Below, piece after piece: positions 51,103-59,265 of a DNA stretch of 64,000 nucleotides. The stretch comes from an uncultured Paracoccaceae bacterium (GTDB taxonomy: Bacteria > Pseudomonadota > Alphaproteobacteria > Rhodobacterales > Rhodobacteraceae), in the NCBI GenBank assembly GCA_947499725.1, contig CANMPK010000002.1:496001-560000 (forward strand). The letters run 5' to 3'. Each line of letters starts with the position of its first letter. Positions within the stretch are counted from its first letter, which is position 1. The notes under the pieces were generated by a model. The model was not told the DNA's origin, made no database searches, and worked only from the letters and a program-made list of their open reading frames with translations. A program made the position numbers and the translations under genes.

Positions 51103-52548
51103 ATGGAAATGCCAACCCCAGATCAAAATATCCTAAATCGCAAGGCCGATATCGTGGCGCGATTGCAGGGGATTTTACCAATCGGCTGCGTGATTCATGC
51201 GCCGGAAGAAACCCACGCTTATGAATGTGATGCGCTGACCGCCTACCGCTGTCCGCCTTTGGCGGTGGTATTGCCGGAAACAACAGAGCAGGTCGCTGCG
51301 GTTCTAAAGCTGTGCCATCAGCAAGGTCTGCCGGTTGTGCCGCGCGGGGCGGGGACGTCTTTGGCGGGGGGCTCTATGCCGACGGCGGATGCCATTGTTT
51401 TGGGAACTGCCAAGTTAAACGATGTTTTGGAAACAGATTACGACAACCGGTTCATCCGCGTGCAATCTGGCCGCACGAACCTAAGCGTCACAGGCGCGGT
51501 GGAAGAAAACGGGTTCTTTTATGCGCCGGACCCGTCCTCGCAATTGGCCTGCGCGATTGCCGGCAATATCGCGATGAATTCAGGCGGGGCGCATTGTTTG
51601 AAATACGGGGTGACGACGAACAACCTTTTGGGTGTGCGCATTGTCACCATCGAAGGCGAGATTCTGGACATCGGCGGTGCGTTTATGGATGCGGCTGGAT
51701 TGGACTTGCTGGGCCTGATTTGCGGATCAGAAGGGCAATTGGGTGTGGTGACCGAAGCCACCCTGCGTATCCTGCCCCAACCCGAAGGCGCGCGGCCTGT
51801 GTTGATTGGCTTTGATGACAGCGAGGTTGCAGGGGCTTGTGTGAGTGATGTGATCAAGGCAGGCATTCTGCCGGTCGCGATCGAGTTCATGGATCGGCTG
51901 TGTATCGAAGTGACCGAGAATTTCGCTGGCGCGGGTTATCCGGATTGCAACGCTTTGCTGATTGTCGAAGTGGAAGGATCAGACGCTGAGATCGACGCGC
52001 AATTGGCGCGGATTTCAGAGATCGCTGAAAGGTATAATCCGGTTGAAATCCGTGCCAGCCGCTCGGCCGAGGAGAGCGCCAAGATTTGGTTGGGGCGGAA
52101 GTCTGCCTTTGGAGCTGTCGGTCAGATCAACGATTACATCTGTTTGGATGGCACGATCCCTGTGAGCCAGTTGCCATTGGTTCTACGTCGCATCAATGAG
52201 CTGAGCGCAGAGTATGGCTTGCAAGTGGGTAATGTGTTCCACGCGGGGGATGGCAATATGCATCCGCTTGTCTTGTTCGATGCCAATAAACCCGGAGACC
52301 TTGAGAAATGCGAGGCGATGGGGGCTGAAATCCTGAAGCTTTGCGTGTCTGTTGGCGGGTGCCTGACCGGTGAACATGGGGTGGGTGTTGAGAAGCGCGA
52401 ATTGATGAGCCACCAATATGCGCCGGATGATCTGGATCTTCAGATGTCGGTGAAAGATGTGTTTGACCCGTCGTGGCTGTTGAATCCTGCGAAGGTGTTT
52501 CCCTTGAGCGCAAGCGCATCGCGCCGTGCATCGGAGGCAGCGCAATGA
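51103..52548 (+). CDS. glcD: glycolate oxidase subunit GlcD
   Basis: FAD-linked subunit (481 residues) that oxidises glycolate or D-lactate-type 2-hydroxy acids. The PCMH-type FAD domain shows PPLAVVLPETTEQVAAVLKLCHQQGLPVVPRGAGTSLAGGSMPT, DPSSQLACAIAGNIAMNSGGAHCLKYGVT and GLICGSEGQLGVVTEATLRI. The C-terminal FAD-oxidase domain includes VFHAGDGNMHPLVL and the signature GGCLTGEHGVGVEKRELM. The start at 51103 is preferred over one 18 codons earlier. First gene of glcDEF; glcE overlaps by four bases. Marine bacteria use it on algal glycolate. Confidence 0.95.
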   Translation: MEMPTPDQNILNRKADIVARLQGILPIGCVIHAPEETHAYECDALTAYRCPPLAVVLPETTEQVAAVLKLCHQQGLPVVPRGAGTSLAGGSMPTADAIVLGTAKLNDVLETDYDNRFIRVQSGRTNLSVTGAVEENGFFYAPDPSSQLACAIAGNIAMNSGGAHCLKYGVTTNNLLGVRIVTIEGEILDIGGAFMDAAGLDLLGLICGSEGQLGVVTEATLRILPQPEGARPVLIGFDDSEVAGACVSDVIKAGILPVAIEFMDRLCIEVTENFAGAGYPDCNALLIVEVEGSDAEIDAQLARISEIAERYNPVEIRASRSAEESAKIWLGRKSAFGAVGQINDYICLDGTIPVSQLPLVLRRINELSAEYGLQVGNVFHAGDGNMHPLVLFDANKPGDLEKCEAMGAEILKLCVSVGGCLTGEHGVGVEKRELMSHQYAPDDLDLQMSVKDVFDPSWLLNPAKVFPLSASASRRASEAAQ

Positions 52549-53639
52549 TCCCTACAAGCGAAGAGGCTTTGGCGGAGGCGGTGAAATCCGCGAGCGGTCC
52601 GTTTGCGGTGCGGGGCAATGGCTCGGCTGGGGTGGTGTCTGATCATCCGGTTTTAACGGCCAAGGGTTTAACGGGCGTAAGCCTGTATGAACCAGGCGCT
52701 TTGACCTTGGTGGTTAAGGCGGGCACTCCGGTATCTGAGGTCGAAACCGTGTTGGCGGCTGAGAACCAGCGGCTGGCTTTTGAACCGATGAACCTGCGCG
52801 GCATTATGGGCGGCACAGAAGAAGGCACGATTGGCGGCGTTGTGGCCAGTAATCGATCTGGTCCGCGCCGATTGGCTGTTGGGGCTTGCCGCGATTTTGC
52901 GTTGGGGGTGCGGTTTGTGGATGGCATGGGCCGCATCATCAAGAACGGCGGCCGCGTGATGAAGAACGTAACGGGCTATGATCTGGTAAAACTGATGGCG
53001 GGCAGCCATGGCACCTTGGGTGTGTTGACGGAGGTTAGCCTGAAGGTGCTGCCGATGCCGGAGACCTCTGCCACTTTAACGCTGCATGGCCTGAGTGATG
53101 CGCAGGCAGTGGCCGCGATGAGCAAGGCTTTGGGCTCGCCTTACGAAGTGACCGGCGCGGCACATGCGCCAGTGGGGCCGGATGGCTCGGCGGTGACGGT
53201 GTTGCGGCTTGAGGGTTTTGAGGAGTCCGTCAGCTATCGCGCGGCAGCTTTGCAGGGTTTTCTGGGTTTGCGCTGCGCGCAGCAGATCGAAGCTGATGCG
53301 GCGATATGGGAATGGGTGCGCGATGCGCAGCCGATGCATTACCCAGAGGGCAATGTCTGGCGCCTGTCTGTGAAACCGTCTGATGCGCCAGATGTGGTGG
53401 CGCGCGTTCCAGCGCAGGCGGCGCTGTATGATTGGGGTGGCGGTTTGATTTGGCTGCGTTGCGCCGAGGATGTGGATGTGCGTGCGCATATGGCGGGCGT
53501 GGATGGCCATGCGACTTTGGTGCGCGGCGCAAGTTTTGCGCGGTTTCATCCGCAAAGCGCTGGAGTAGCGGCTTTGTCTAAAGGGCTGCGATTGAAATTT
53601 GACCCGAAGGGTTTGTTGAACCCGGGATTGATGGGGTAA
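52545..53639 (+). CDS. glcE: glycolate oxidase FAD-binding subunit GlcE
   Basis: 364 residues from the ATG overlapping the glcD stop. A second, shorter PCMH FAD domain: LTLVVKAGTPVSEVETVLAAENQRLAFEP, MGGTEEGTIGGVVASNRSGPRRLAVGACRDFALGVRFVDGMGRIIKNGGRVMKNVTGYDLVKLMAGSHGTLGVLTEVSLKVLP. The end FARFHPQSAGVAALSKGLRLKFDPKGLLNPGLM is typical. It works with GlcD and GlcF at the membrane; glcF follows after three bases. Confidence 0.95.
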   Translation: MIPTSEEALAEAVKSASGPFAVRGNGSAGVVSDHPVLTAKGLTGVSLYEPGALTLVVKAGTPVSEVETVLAAENQRLAFEPMNLRGIMGGTEEGTIGGVVASNRSGPRRLAVGACRDFALGVRFVDGMGRIIKNGGRVMKNVTGYDLVKLMAGSHGTLGVLTEVSLKVLPMPETSATLTLHGLSDAQAVAAMSKALGSPYEVTGAAHAPVGPDGSAVTVLRLEGFEESVSYRAAALQGFLGLRCAQQIEADAAIWEWVRDAQPMHYPEGNVWRLSVKPSDAPDVVARVPAQAALYDWGGGLIWLRCAEDVDVRAHMAGVDGHATLVRGASFARFHPQSAGVAALSKGLRLKFDPKGLLNPGLMG

Positions 53640-53642
53640 GCG

Positions 53643-54971
53643 ATGCAAACGAATTTCTCTCCAGAGCAGCTAAAATCCCCTGATATTCAACGGGCAAACG
53701 AGATCCTGCGCGCCTGTGTGCATTGTGGGTTTTGCACGGCCACTTGTCCGACTTATCAAGTGCTCGGAGACGAGCTGGATAGCCCGCGTGGCCGCATTTA
53801 TTTGATCAAGGATATGCTGGAAAATCAGCGGAAGCCTGATGAAAAGATGGTGAAACATGTGGATCGCTGCCTGTCTTGTTTGGCCTGTATGACCACTTGC
53901 CCCAGCGGCGTGCATTATATGCATCTGGTCGATCACGCGCGGGCCTATATCGAGCAGCACCACAAACGCAGCCTGTCGGATCGGGTGCTGCGGTGGACTT
54001 TGGCCAAGATCATTCCGTATCCGATGCGGTTCCGTGTGGCCTTGCTGTTGGCCAAGATCGGCAAGCCCTTTGCCTTTATGGTGCCGGATGCTCGACTAAA
54101 GGCGATGTTGGCAATGGCGCCCAAGCATATTCCGCCTGTGAGCCGTCATGATCAGCCGCAAAGCTTTGTGCCGAAGGCGCCGGCGAAAAAGCGGGTGGCC
54201 TTGATGACAGGCTGCGCGCAGAAGGCGCTGAACACGGATATCAACGATGCCACCATTCGCTTGCTGACGCGGCTGGGCTGCGAGGTGGTTGTGCCGAAGG
54301 GCGCAGGTTGTTGTGGGGCGTTGACCCATCACATGGGCAAGGTCGATGAAAGCCACAGCGCTGCCGCGCGCAACATTAAGGCTTGGGTGGCCGAGATGGA
54401 TGGTGACGGGCTGGACGCGATTGTGATCAACACCTCTGGCTGCGGCACCACGATCAAGGACTACGGTCATATGTTTCGCAATGATGCTTTGGCAGAGGAT
54501 GCCAAACGCGTGTCAAATGTGGCGATGGATATTTCGGAATTGCTGACCACACTAGAGCTGCCCGAGTTAGCTGATCAAAATATGACGGTGGCCTATCACG
54601 CGGCTTGTTCGTTGCAGCATGGGCAACAGGTGAAAACGGCCCCCAAAGATTTGCTGCGCAAGGCTGGGTTTACGGTGGTTGAACCAGCGGACAGCCATCT
54701 GTGTTGTGGATCAGCAGGGACGTATAACTTGCTGCAACCAGAGATCTCTGCGCAGCTAAAAGAGCGTAAAGTCAGAACCTTAGAGGCAAAATCGCCGGAT
54801 GTGATTGCGGCGGGTAACATTGGTTGCATGATGCAGATCGGCTCTGCCACGGATGTGCCGATTGTACACACGGTGGAATTGCTGGATTGGGCGACAGGCG
54901 GGCCGAAGCCTGCGGCGATGACGGGCGAAGTTGGGGCGAAATCTGGGCAGCCTGTCCCTATTCTTTCCTAA
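53643..54971 (+). CDS. glcF: glycolate oxidase iron-sulfur subunit GlcF
   Basis: 442 residues. Two [4Fe-4S] ferredoxin-type sites are clear: CVHCGFCTATCPTY and CLSCLACMTTCPSG. Two CCG-type domains follow (MTGCAQKALN...GAGCCGALTHHMG, and YHAACSLQHGQ...HLCCGSAGTYN). It passes electrons from GlcDE towards the quinone pool. The final 15 residues are Lys/Gly-rich. Last gene of glcDEF; a small ACCGC/GCGGT repeat follows, too weak to call a terminator. Confidence 0.96.
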   Translation: MQTNFSPEQLKSPDIQRANEILRACVHCGFCTATCPTYQVLGDELDSPRGRIYLIKDMLENQRKPDEKMVKHVDRCLSCLACMTTCPSGVHYMHLVDHARAYIEQHHKRSLSDRVLRWTLAKIIPYPMRFRVALLLAKIGKPFAFMVPDARLKAMLAMAPKHIPPVSRHDQPQSFVPKAPAKKRVALMTGCAQKALNTDINDATIRLLTRLGCEVVVPKGAGCCGALTHHMGKVDESHSAAARNIKAWVAEMDGDGLDAIVINTSGCGTTIKDYGHMFRNDALAEDAKRVSNVAMDISELLTTLELPELADQNMTVAYHAACSLQHGQQVKTAPKDLLRKAGFTVVEPADSHLCCGSAGTYNLLQPEISAQLKERKVRTLEAKSPDVIAAGNIGCMMQIGSATDVPIVHTVELLDWATGGPKPAAMTGEVGAKSGQPVPILS

Positions 54972-55043
54972 CATTACCGCAAGGCGGTCCTATTTCTGCC
55001 GCTGGAAGACATCAAGTTTGGGTCAACAACAACAGGACGACCC

Positions 55044-55775
55044 ATGCTACGTAAATTCCTTGCAGCCGCTACATTGATTTCTCAAATCGCATTTGCGCCT
55101 TTGGCGAGTGCAGATAGTGGGAAAGGCGCGGAGCAGCTTGTGTGGCAGGCTGTGGGCCGGATTGATCTGGCAGGGCAAGGGTTTTGCACCGGCACATTGG
55201 TGGCGCCTGATTTGGTTTTGACGGCCGCGCATTGCCTGTTTGATAAGGCGTCGGGTAAGCGGTTTGATCTGTCGCAGTTCGAATTCAAAGCGGGCTATGC
55301 ACAGGGTCGCGAAGTGGCGCATTCTTATGTACGTAACGCTGTTGTTCATCCTAAGTATGATGTTTCCAAGTTGGGTAAGCTTCAGAATCTAAAGCATGAT
55401 TTGGCGCTTCTGCAATTGACACGTCCTGTGACAACAGCGGCGCTAGAGATCGGTTCGCCTGATCTGAGCGGTGCGCGTGTGGGCGTTGTGTCCTACGGTA
55501 AAGGCAATGAAGAGGTGCCTTTGTGGGAGCAAGCTTGCGCAGCAAAAGAGCATGCGACGGGTGTTTTGATCACCAATTGCCAAGCCGATTTGGGCACAAG
55601 CGGTGCGCCTGTTTTGCAAGAGTTGCATGGCCGGGTGCGCATTGTGTCTGTTGTGTCTGCGATGGCGCGGTCTAACGGCAACCCAGTGGCTTTGGCCGCG
55701 AATGTGTCTAACGAAATCTTTGAATTGAAGCGTGCGTTGAACGAAGCGCACGCGGCTTTGTCGAATGGGTCGTAA
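55044..55775 (+). CDS. secreted trypsin-like serine protease A
   Basis: 243 residues with signal peptide MLRKFLAAATLISQIAFAPLASA. Chymotrypsin-fold catalytic triad: His63 in VLTAAHCLFD, Asp119 in LKHDLALLQL and Ser186 in DLGTSGAPV. Four cysteines could form two disulfides. Exported to the periplasm or outside. A paralogue follows after four bases, so the two are a tandem, co-transcribed pair. The S1 specificity pocket is not resolved; regulation is not visible. Confidence 0.87.
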   Translation: MLRKFLAAATLISQIAFAPLASADSGKGAEQLVWQAVGRIDLAGQGFCTGTLVAPDLVLTAAHCLFDKASGKRFDLSQFEFKAGYAQGREVAHSYVRNAVVHPKYDVSKLGKLQNLKHDLALLQLTRPVTTAALEIGSPDLSGARVGVVSYGKGNEEVPLWEQACAAKEHATGVLITNCQADLGTSGAPVLQELHGRVRIVSVVSAMARSNGNPVALAANVSNEIFELKRALNEAHAALSNGS

Positions 55776-55779
55776 CTAG

Positions 55780-56607
55780 ATGAAATTATTTGCCAAATTG
55801 ATATTTTGCGCAGGGATTTTGGTGCCTCAGATAGGGATGTCCGGCACCAAGCTCGAGGTCATGGAAAACCGCGGCGATATGCTGGGTTGGGAGGCCGTCG
55901 GGCGCGTTGATTTGGCAGATGGGGGCTTTTGTACCGGCGTTCTGATCGCTTCTGATCAGGTTCTCACGGCGGCGCACTGCCTCTATGATAAAGCTACTGG
56001 AAAACCGCGTTCTGCCAAGGACGCTGTGTTTCGCGGTGGTTATTTGAATGGCGATGCCTTGGTCGAACGTACTGTGATTAAGTATTTAATTGCAGAGGGT
56101 TACAAGGATGATGGCGATAAGGCGACGGCGGAAACCATTCCGTATGATGTGGCTTTGCTCAAGCTGGATCGCCCGATTTACAGCTCTGAAGCGGATCCGT
56201 TTCGTGTGCATGTCGGTACCGACGACATCACCAATGTACAGGTGATGTCTTACGGGCGTGGGCGCAGTGAGGCGATGAGTTGGCAGCGCAAATGCGATTT
56301 GCTGCAAACCTGGCCGAAAATCATGATGTTTGATTGTGACACAACCTTTGGATCGTCCGGCGCACCGGTGTTTGTGCGCTATGGCACTCGGGTTCGAATT
56401 TTGTCGATCGTGTCTGGCGGACGCAAAACCGAAACCGGTGAAACGCGGGTTTTTGGTATGGAATTACAAGAGGTTGTGGCGGATTTGCAAAAGCGGATGC
56501 GGGGCGGAGACGCGCCGATCAATCGCATTGGCACCGGCGCAAAACGCATCACTGTGGGCGGTGGCGCGCGCAGCAGTGGGGCGCGATTTGTGCGGGTTGG
56601 TGACTAA
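55780..56607 (+). CDS. secreted trypsin-like serine protease B
   Basis: 275 residues, signal peptide MKLFAKLIFCAGILVPQIGMS. The triad is intact: His66 in VLTAAHCLYD, Asp123 in PYDVALLKL and Ser193 in TFGSSGAPV. It is paralogous to protease A (both have GR(I/V)DLA..GFCTG then the AAHCL segment) but has a 40-residue C-terminal extension rich in Gly and Arg (RMRGGDAPINRIGTGAKR and VGGGARSSGARF), perhaps a substrate- or surface-binding tail. Overlap and spacing say it is translated with A. It ends just before the heat-shock promoter of ibpA. Confidence 0.86.
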   Translation: MKLFAKLIFCAGILVPQIGMSGTKLEVMENRGDMLGWEAVGRVDLADGGFCTGVLIASDQVLTAAHCLYDKATGKPRSAKDAVFRGGYLNGDALVERTVIKYLIAEGYKDDGDKATAETIPYDVALLKLDRPIYSSEADPFRVHVGTDDITNVQVMSYGRGRSEAMSWQRKCDLLQTWPKIMMFDCDTTFGSSGAPVFVRYGTRVRILSIVSGGRKTETGETRVFGMELQEVVADLQKRMRGGDAPINRIGTGAKRITVGGGARSSGARFVRVGD

Positions 56608-56610
56608 ACC

Positions 56611-56638
56611 CTCTTGAAAGCCCTTTTTCAGCACATAT
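56611..56638 (+). promoter_or_regulatory. RpoH (sigma-32) type promoter for ibpA
   Basis: CTCTTGAAA (-35, core CTTGAAA at 56613-56619) and GCACATAT (-10, 56631-56638) fit the heat-shock consensus CTTGAAA / CCCCATNT with an 11-base gap. Transcription would start near 56645, leaving a 5' untranslated region of about 95 bases. Confidence 0.65.
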
Positions 56639-56644
56639 GTCTTT

Positions 56645-56742
56645 TTCATCGGGTGCCACTGCGGGCCTGATGATCAACCGCCTGTCCCAAATGGGAAGGC
56701 TAAACATATGTTATCGCTTAAGAAAAAGGATGACCCTAATGC
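56645..56742 (+). promoter_or_regulatory. ROSE-like RNA thermometer in the ibpA 5' leader
   Basis: The Shine-Dalgarno AAGGAT (56726-56731) can pair with the upstream ATCGCTT (56713-56719): A-U, U-A, C-G, a bulged G, C-G, U-A, U-A, with loop AAGAAA. The core UCGCU (56714-56718) matches the U(U/C)GCU anti-SD signature of ROSE elements, which close small heat-shock genes at low temperature in alphaproteobacteria. Upstream are TCCC/GGGA and AACATATGTT stems, as expected for the extra hairpins. Confidence 0.6.
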
Positions 56743-57209
56743 GTGGATTTGATTTCGCACCCCTTTACCGAGCCTCTGTTGGCTTTGACCAAATTGCTGA
56801 TCTGATGGATCGCGCCCTGACACAGGATGCAGCGACCTCTAGCTATCCCCCTTATAACATTGAAAAAACTGCCGATGATGCCTACCGGATTTCGATTGCC
56901 GTGGCTGGGTTCTCGGCGGATGATTTGGCCATTGAGGTCAAGGAAAACGCGCTGGTTGTAAGCGCGAAGAAACCTGAGCCGAAGGAAGAAAAAGCCTTTC
57001 TTCACAGAGGTATAGCGACACGCGCCTTTGAGCGTAAGTTCCAATTGGCGGACCACGTGCGCGTGACAGGTGCGAGCCATGAAGATGGTATGCTGCATGT
57101 CGAATTGCTGCGTGAAGTGCCTGAGGCGCTTAAGCCGCGTCGCATTGAAATCAGTCGCGGTGCGCCGTCGATTGAGGCGGATGTGGTTGAGGCCAAACCG
57201 GTCAATTAA
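56739..57209 (+). CDS. ibpA: small heat-shock protein IbpA (Hsp20)
   Basis: 156 residues from MRGFDFAPLYRASVGFDQ, very close to E. coli IbpA (MRNFDLSPLYRS). The alpha-crystallin domain runs from SYPPYNIEKTADDAYRISIAVAGFSADDLAIEVKENALVV to ERKFQLADHVRVTGA and PRRIEIS, and it includes the family's RGIATRAFERKF loop. A holdase for aggregated proteins. The ATG at 56739 has AGGA eight bases upstream; earlier Met codons would run through the leader. Control by an RpoH-type promoter and a ROSE-like leader is proposed. A copy of the 35-bp element and then a terminator follow. Confidence 0.94.
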   Translation: MRGFDFAPLYRASVGFDQIADLMDRALTQDAATSSYPPYNIEKTADDAYRISIAVAGFSADDLAIEVKENALVVSAKKPEPKEEKAFLHRGIATRAFERKFQLADHVRVTGASHEDGMLHVELLREVPEALKPRRIEISRGAPSIEADVVEAKPVN

Positions 57210-57221
57210 CCTTTCATAAAT

Positions 57222-57256
57222 GTGGCAATTCGCACCTTTCAGCCCCCGAAATGTAC
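57222..57256 (+). repeat. 35-bp dispersed intergenic element, copy 2
   Basis: Matches 17727-17761 at 31 of 35 bases, in the same orientation, and starts 12 bases after the ibpA stop. The four differences are single-base changes. Confidence 0.7.
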
Positions 57257-57271
57257 AATTGCCGTATGGAG

Positions 57272-57307
57272 ACCCCGTGGCCCCTGTTTAGGATCCGGCG
57301 ACGGGGT
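57272..57307 (+). terminator. terminator between ibpA and the Hsp70-like gene
   Basis: ACCCCGT pairs with ACGGGGT across a 22-base loop and a T run follows (TTTTTC). It ends ibpA transcription on the plus strand; the T run is absent on the minus side. Confidence 0.65.
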
Positions 57308-57332
57308 TTTTCGTATGCAACGTTAAGGCGCG

Positions 57333-58574
57333 TTAACGATTGGCAGCCAGCGTCAGACCGGTTGCGACGGCGGTGAAGACCTCGGAAAACTCGTGCCGTG
57401 CATTTGGCATCATGGCGCGCATCGCGTCGGCCACAAATGTCATGAGGCTGGAGCCCCCCACATAGATCACCTGATCGATTTGCGTAGGCGCAAGGTTCGC
57501 CGCTTGCAGGGTGTCTTGCGCACCTTGGTACAATGCGGTGGCGTATGGCATGAGGATCGCATTGGTTTGCGATTTGCTCAGCGGGGCGGCGAGGGCGCGT
57601 TCGATAAAGTCGAGTTTCACCTGCGCATTGGCGTGCTCGCCATTGGCGGCGACTTTACCGGCTTCGACGGCAAAGGCGATTTCATGGCCGAGTTCATCTG
57701 TGAGTGTGGTTTCCAAACGGCCGAGCCGTTCTGGGTCGACCGCCAGCTTCGCCATGTCGGCCACCATGCGGCGGGTTTGGGCGGTGTAGAGGAAGGGGAT
57801 TTTTTCCCATGTGGCCAGATCGTTGAAAATGGCGTTGGGTGTGTCGGTGGTGCCGGTGCCAAATTCGCGGTTCAGCTGGCTGCCTTTGCCAAGCAAGGGC
57901 ATGACCGCATCAAAGCTGATGGATTTATCAAAGTCGGTGCCGCCGATGCGCACGCCATGGTTGGCCAGAATTTGGGTTTCGCCTTGGGCGTCGGTTTGGA
58001 AGATCGAGAAGTCTGACGTACCGCCGCCGATGTCCACGATCAGCCCATAGCCTTTTTGCGCGCCTGCGGCGATGGCGGCGGCTTGGGGTTCGGGCATGAA
58101 GGCGATCTCGGTGAAGCCTGCGGCTTCGTAGCATTGGCGCAGATCGTCTTCGGCTTGTTGTTCGCGCGGATCGTCTTTGCCGTGGAATACGACAGGGCGA
58201 CCGGAGAGGACTTTGGTAAAGCTGTGGCCGGCGTCTTTTTCAGCTTGCGTTTTCAGCTGCTTTAGGAAGCGCGCGATGATGTCGACGAAGGTGACCCGTT
58301 CATTCAGAAGCTGGCGCTTTTCATGCATTAGGCTGGTGCCCAAAACGCGCTTGAGGGCGCGCATGTAGCGGCCTTCGTCGCCGTTCAGCAGCGCGGTGTT
58401 CGCGGGGGTGCCGATCAGCGTGTCACGCGTGTCGAAGTCAAAGAAGAAACTGGTGGGCAAGGTGGCCTCGCCCTTGCGCATTTCCACGAGATGCGGCTGG
58501 CCGTCGCGCAGATAGCCCACGGCAGAGTTGGACGTGCCGAAATCGATACCCAAAGCGGAAGAAGTTGTCGGCAT
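57333..58574 (-). CDS. yegD: Hsp70-family protein (YegD-like)
   Basis: 413 residues with the actin-like ATPase fold only: LGIDFGTSNSAVGYLRDG (phosphate 1), LSGRPVVFHG, FMPEPQAAAIAAGA, GLIVDIGGGTSDFSIF (phosphate 2), HGVRIGGTDFD and VIYVGGSSLMTFV (adenosine motif). The C-terminal peptide-binding domain of true DnaK is absent, as in YegD. The function is not well defined; it is considered a DnaK-like ATPase of unknown client. It converges on the small heat-shock gene ibpA, so both stress genes are neighbours. Upstream is a TetR gene in the opposite direction. Confidence 0.88.
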   Translation of the reverse strand: MPTTSSALGIDFGTSNSAVGYLRDGQPHLVEMRKGEATLPTSFFFDFDTRDTLIGTPANTALLNGDEGRYMRALKRVLGTSLMHEKRQLLNERVTFVDIIARFLKQLKTQAEKDAGHSFTKVLSGRPVVFHGKDDPREQQAEDDLRQCYEAAGFTEIAFMPEPQAAAIAAGAQKGYGLIVDIGGGTSDFSIFQTDAQGETQILANHGVRIGGTDFDKSISFDAVMPLLGKGSQLNREFGTGTTDTPNAIFNDLATWEKIPFLYTAQTRRMVADMAKLAVDPERLGRLETTLTDELGHEIAFAVEAGKVAANGEHANAQVKLDFIERALAAPLSKSQTNAILMPYATALYQGAQDTLQAANLAPTQIDQVIYVGGSSLMTFVADAMRAMMPNARHEFSEVFTAVATGLTLAANR

Positions 58575-58673
58575 GGCGCTGTCCTGATGCGTGTGAAGAG
58601 GCGCGAGGGGTAGTTGTTGAGCGATGAGTCGTCAAGGTGGGGAAAGGCGCTTGTGATATGGCTTGTCGAATCA

Positions 58674-58691
58674 CCATACAGATATGTATGG
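58674..58691. promoter_or_regulatory. palindromic operator before the second TetR gene
   Basis: CCATACAGATATGTATGG: seven-base arms CCATACA / TGTATGG with a four-base centre, 22 bases before the TetR start. The layout (CATAC arms, N4 centre) is the same as the two operators at 23322 and 23356 of its paralogue. Confidence 0.7.
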
Positions 58692-58713
58692 TTGAGGCCG
58701 TGCAGGAGGCGGT

Positions 58714-59265
58714 ATGACAAAGAAGGTCAGCAAAGCAGATTGGGTGGCGCATGGTTTTTTGGTGCTGAAAACCAAAGGCCATGGCGCCTTGAAGGCCGAC
58801 AGTATGGTGCGGGCGATGGGCGTGTCGCGGGGCAGCTTCTATTGGCATTTCAAATCGGTGGAGGCCTTTGAGGATGCGGTTTTGGCCGCGTGGCGTCAGG
58901 ATATCACCGAGGCGCAGATTGCTGAGCTGGAGGCCTTGCAAGCGGCGGGCCAGCCCTTGGTCGAATTGATCCGGCGGGTGCTGGACATCCCGCAAGAGTT
59001 GGAGGCGGCGGTGCGCGCTTGGGCGCAGAATGATGCGCGGGCGGCAGAGGCTGTGGCAGCGGTAGATGCCTTGCGGATTGGGTTTATGGCCAAGGTGATT
59101 GCAGCGGCTGGTGTGCCCACGGATGAGGCGCGCCATCGGGCGGTGTTTCTGGCGTGGGCTTATGTGGGTCGGGCGGTCTCGCCAGAGTTGGTGCACATGT
59201 TGGGGCCGCGTGCAGCAGAGGATTTGGGGCAGTTGTTTTTACAATCAGGATTGGAAGCGTCATGA
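58714..59265 (+). CDS. TetR/AcrR family regulator (paralogue of the one at 22713)
   Basis: 183 residues. The DNA-binding part WVAHGFLVLKTKGHGALKADSMVRAMGVSRGSFYWHFKSVEAFEDAVLAAW parallels the other TetR (KGSFYWHFDDVPAFHAAML). The ligand domain is helical and Ala-rich, and the later LAWAYVGRAVSPEL is not diagnostic. The gene is followed by an SRPBCC gene with an ATGA overlap and preceded by a matching CATACA palindrome. It probably represses itself and the SRPBCC gene; control of the divergent yegD gene (start 58574) is also possible. Confidence 0.89.
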   Translation: MTKKVSKADWVAHGFLVLKTKGHGALKADSMVRAMGVSRGSFYWHFKSVEAFEDAVLAAWRQDITEAQIAELEALQAAGQPLVELIRRVLDIPQELEAAVRAWAQNDARAAEAVAAVDALRIGFMAKVIAAAGVPTDEARHRAVFLAWAYVGRAVSPELVHMLGPRAAEDLGQLFLQSGLEAS

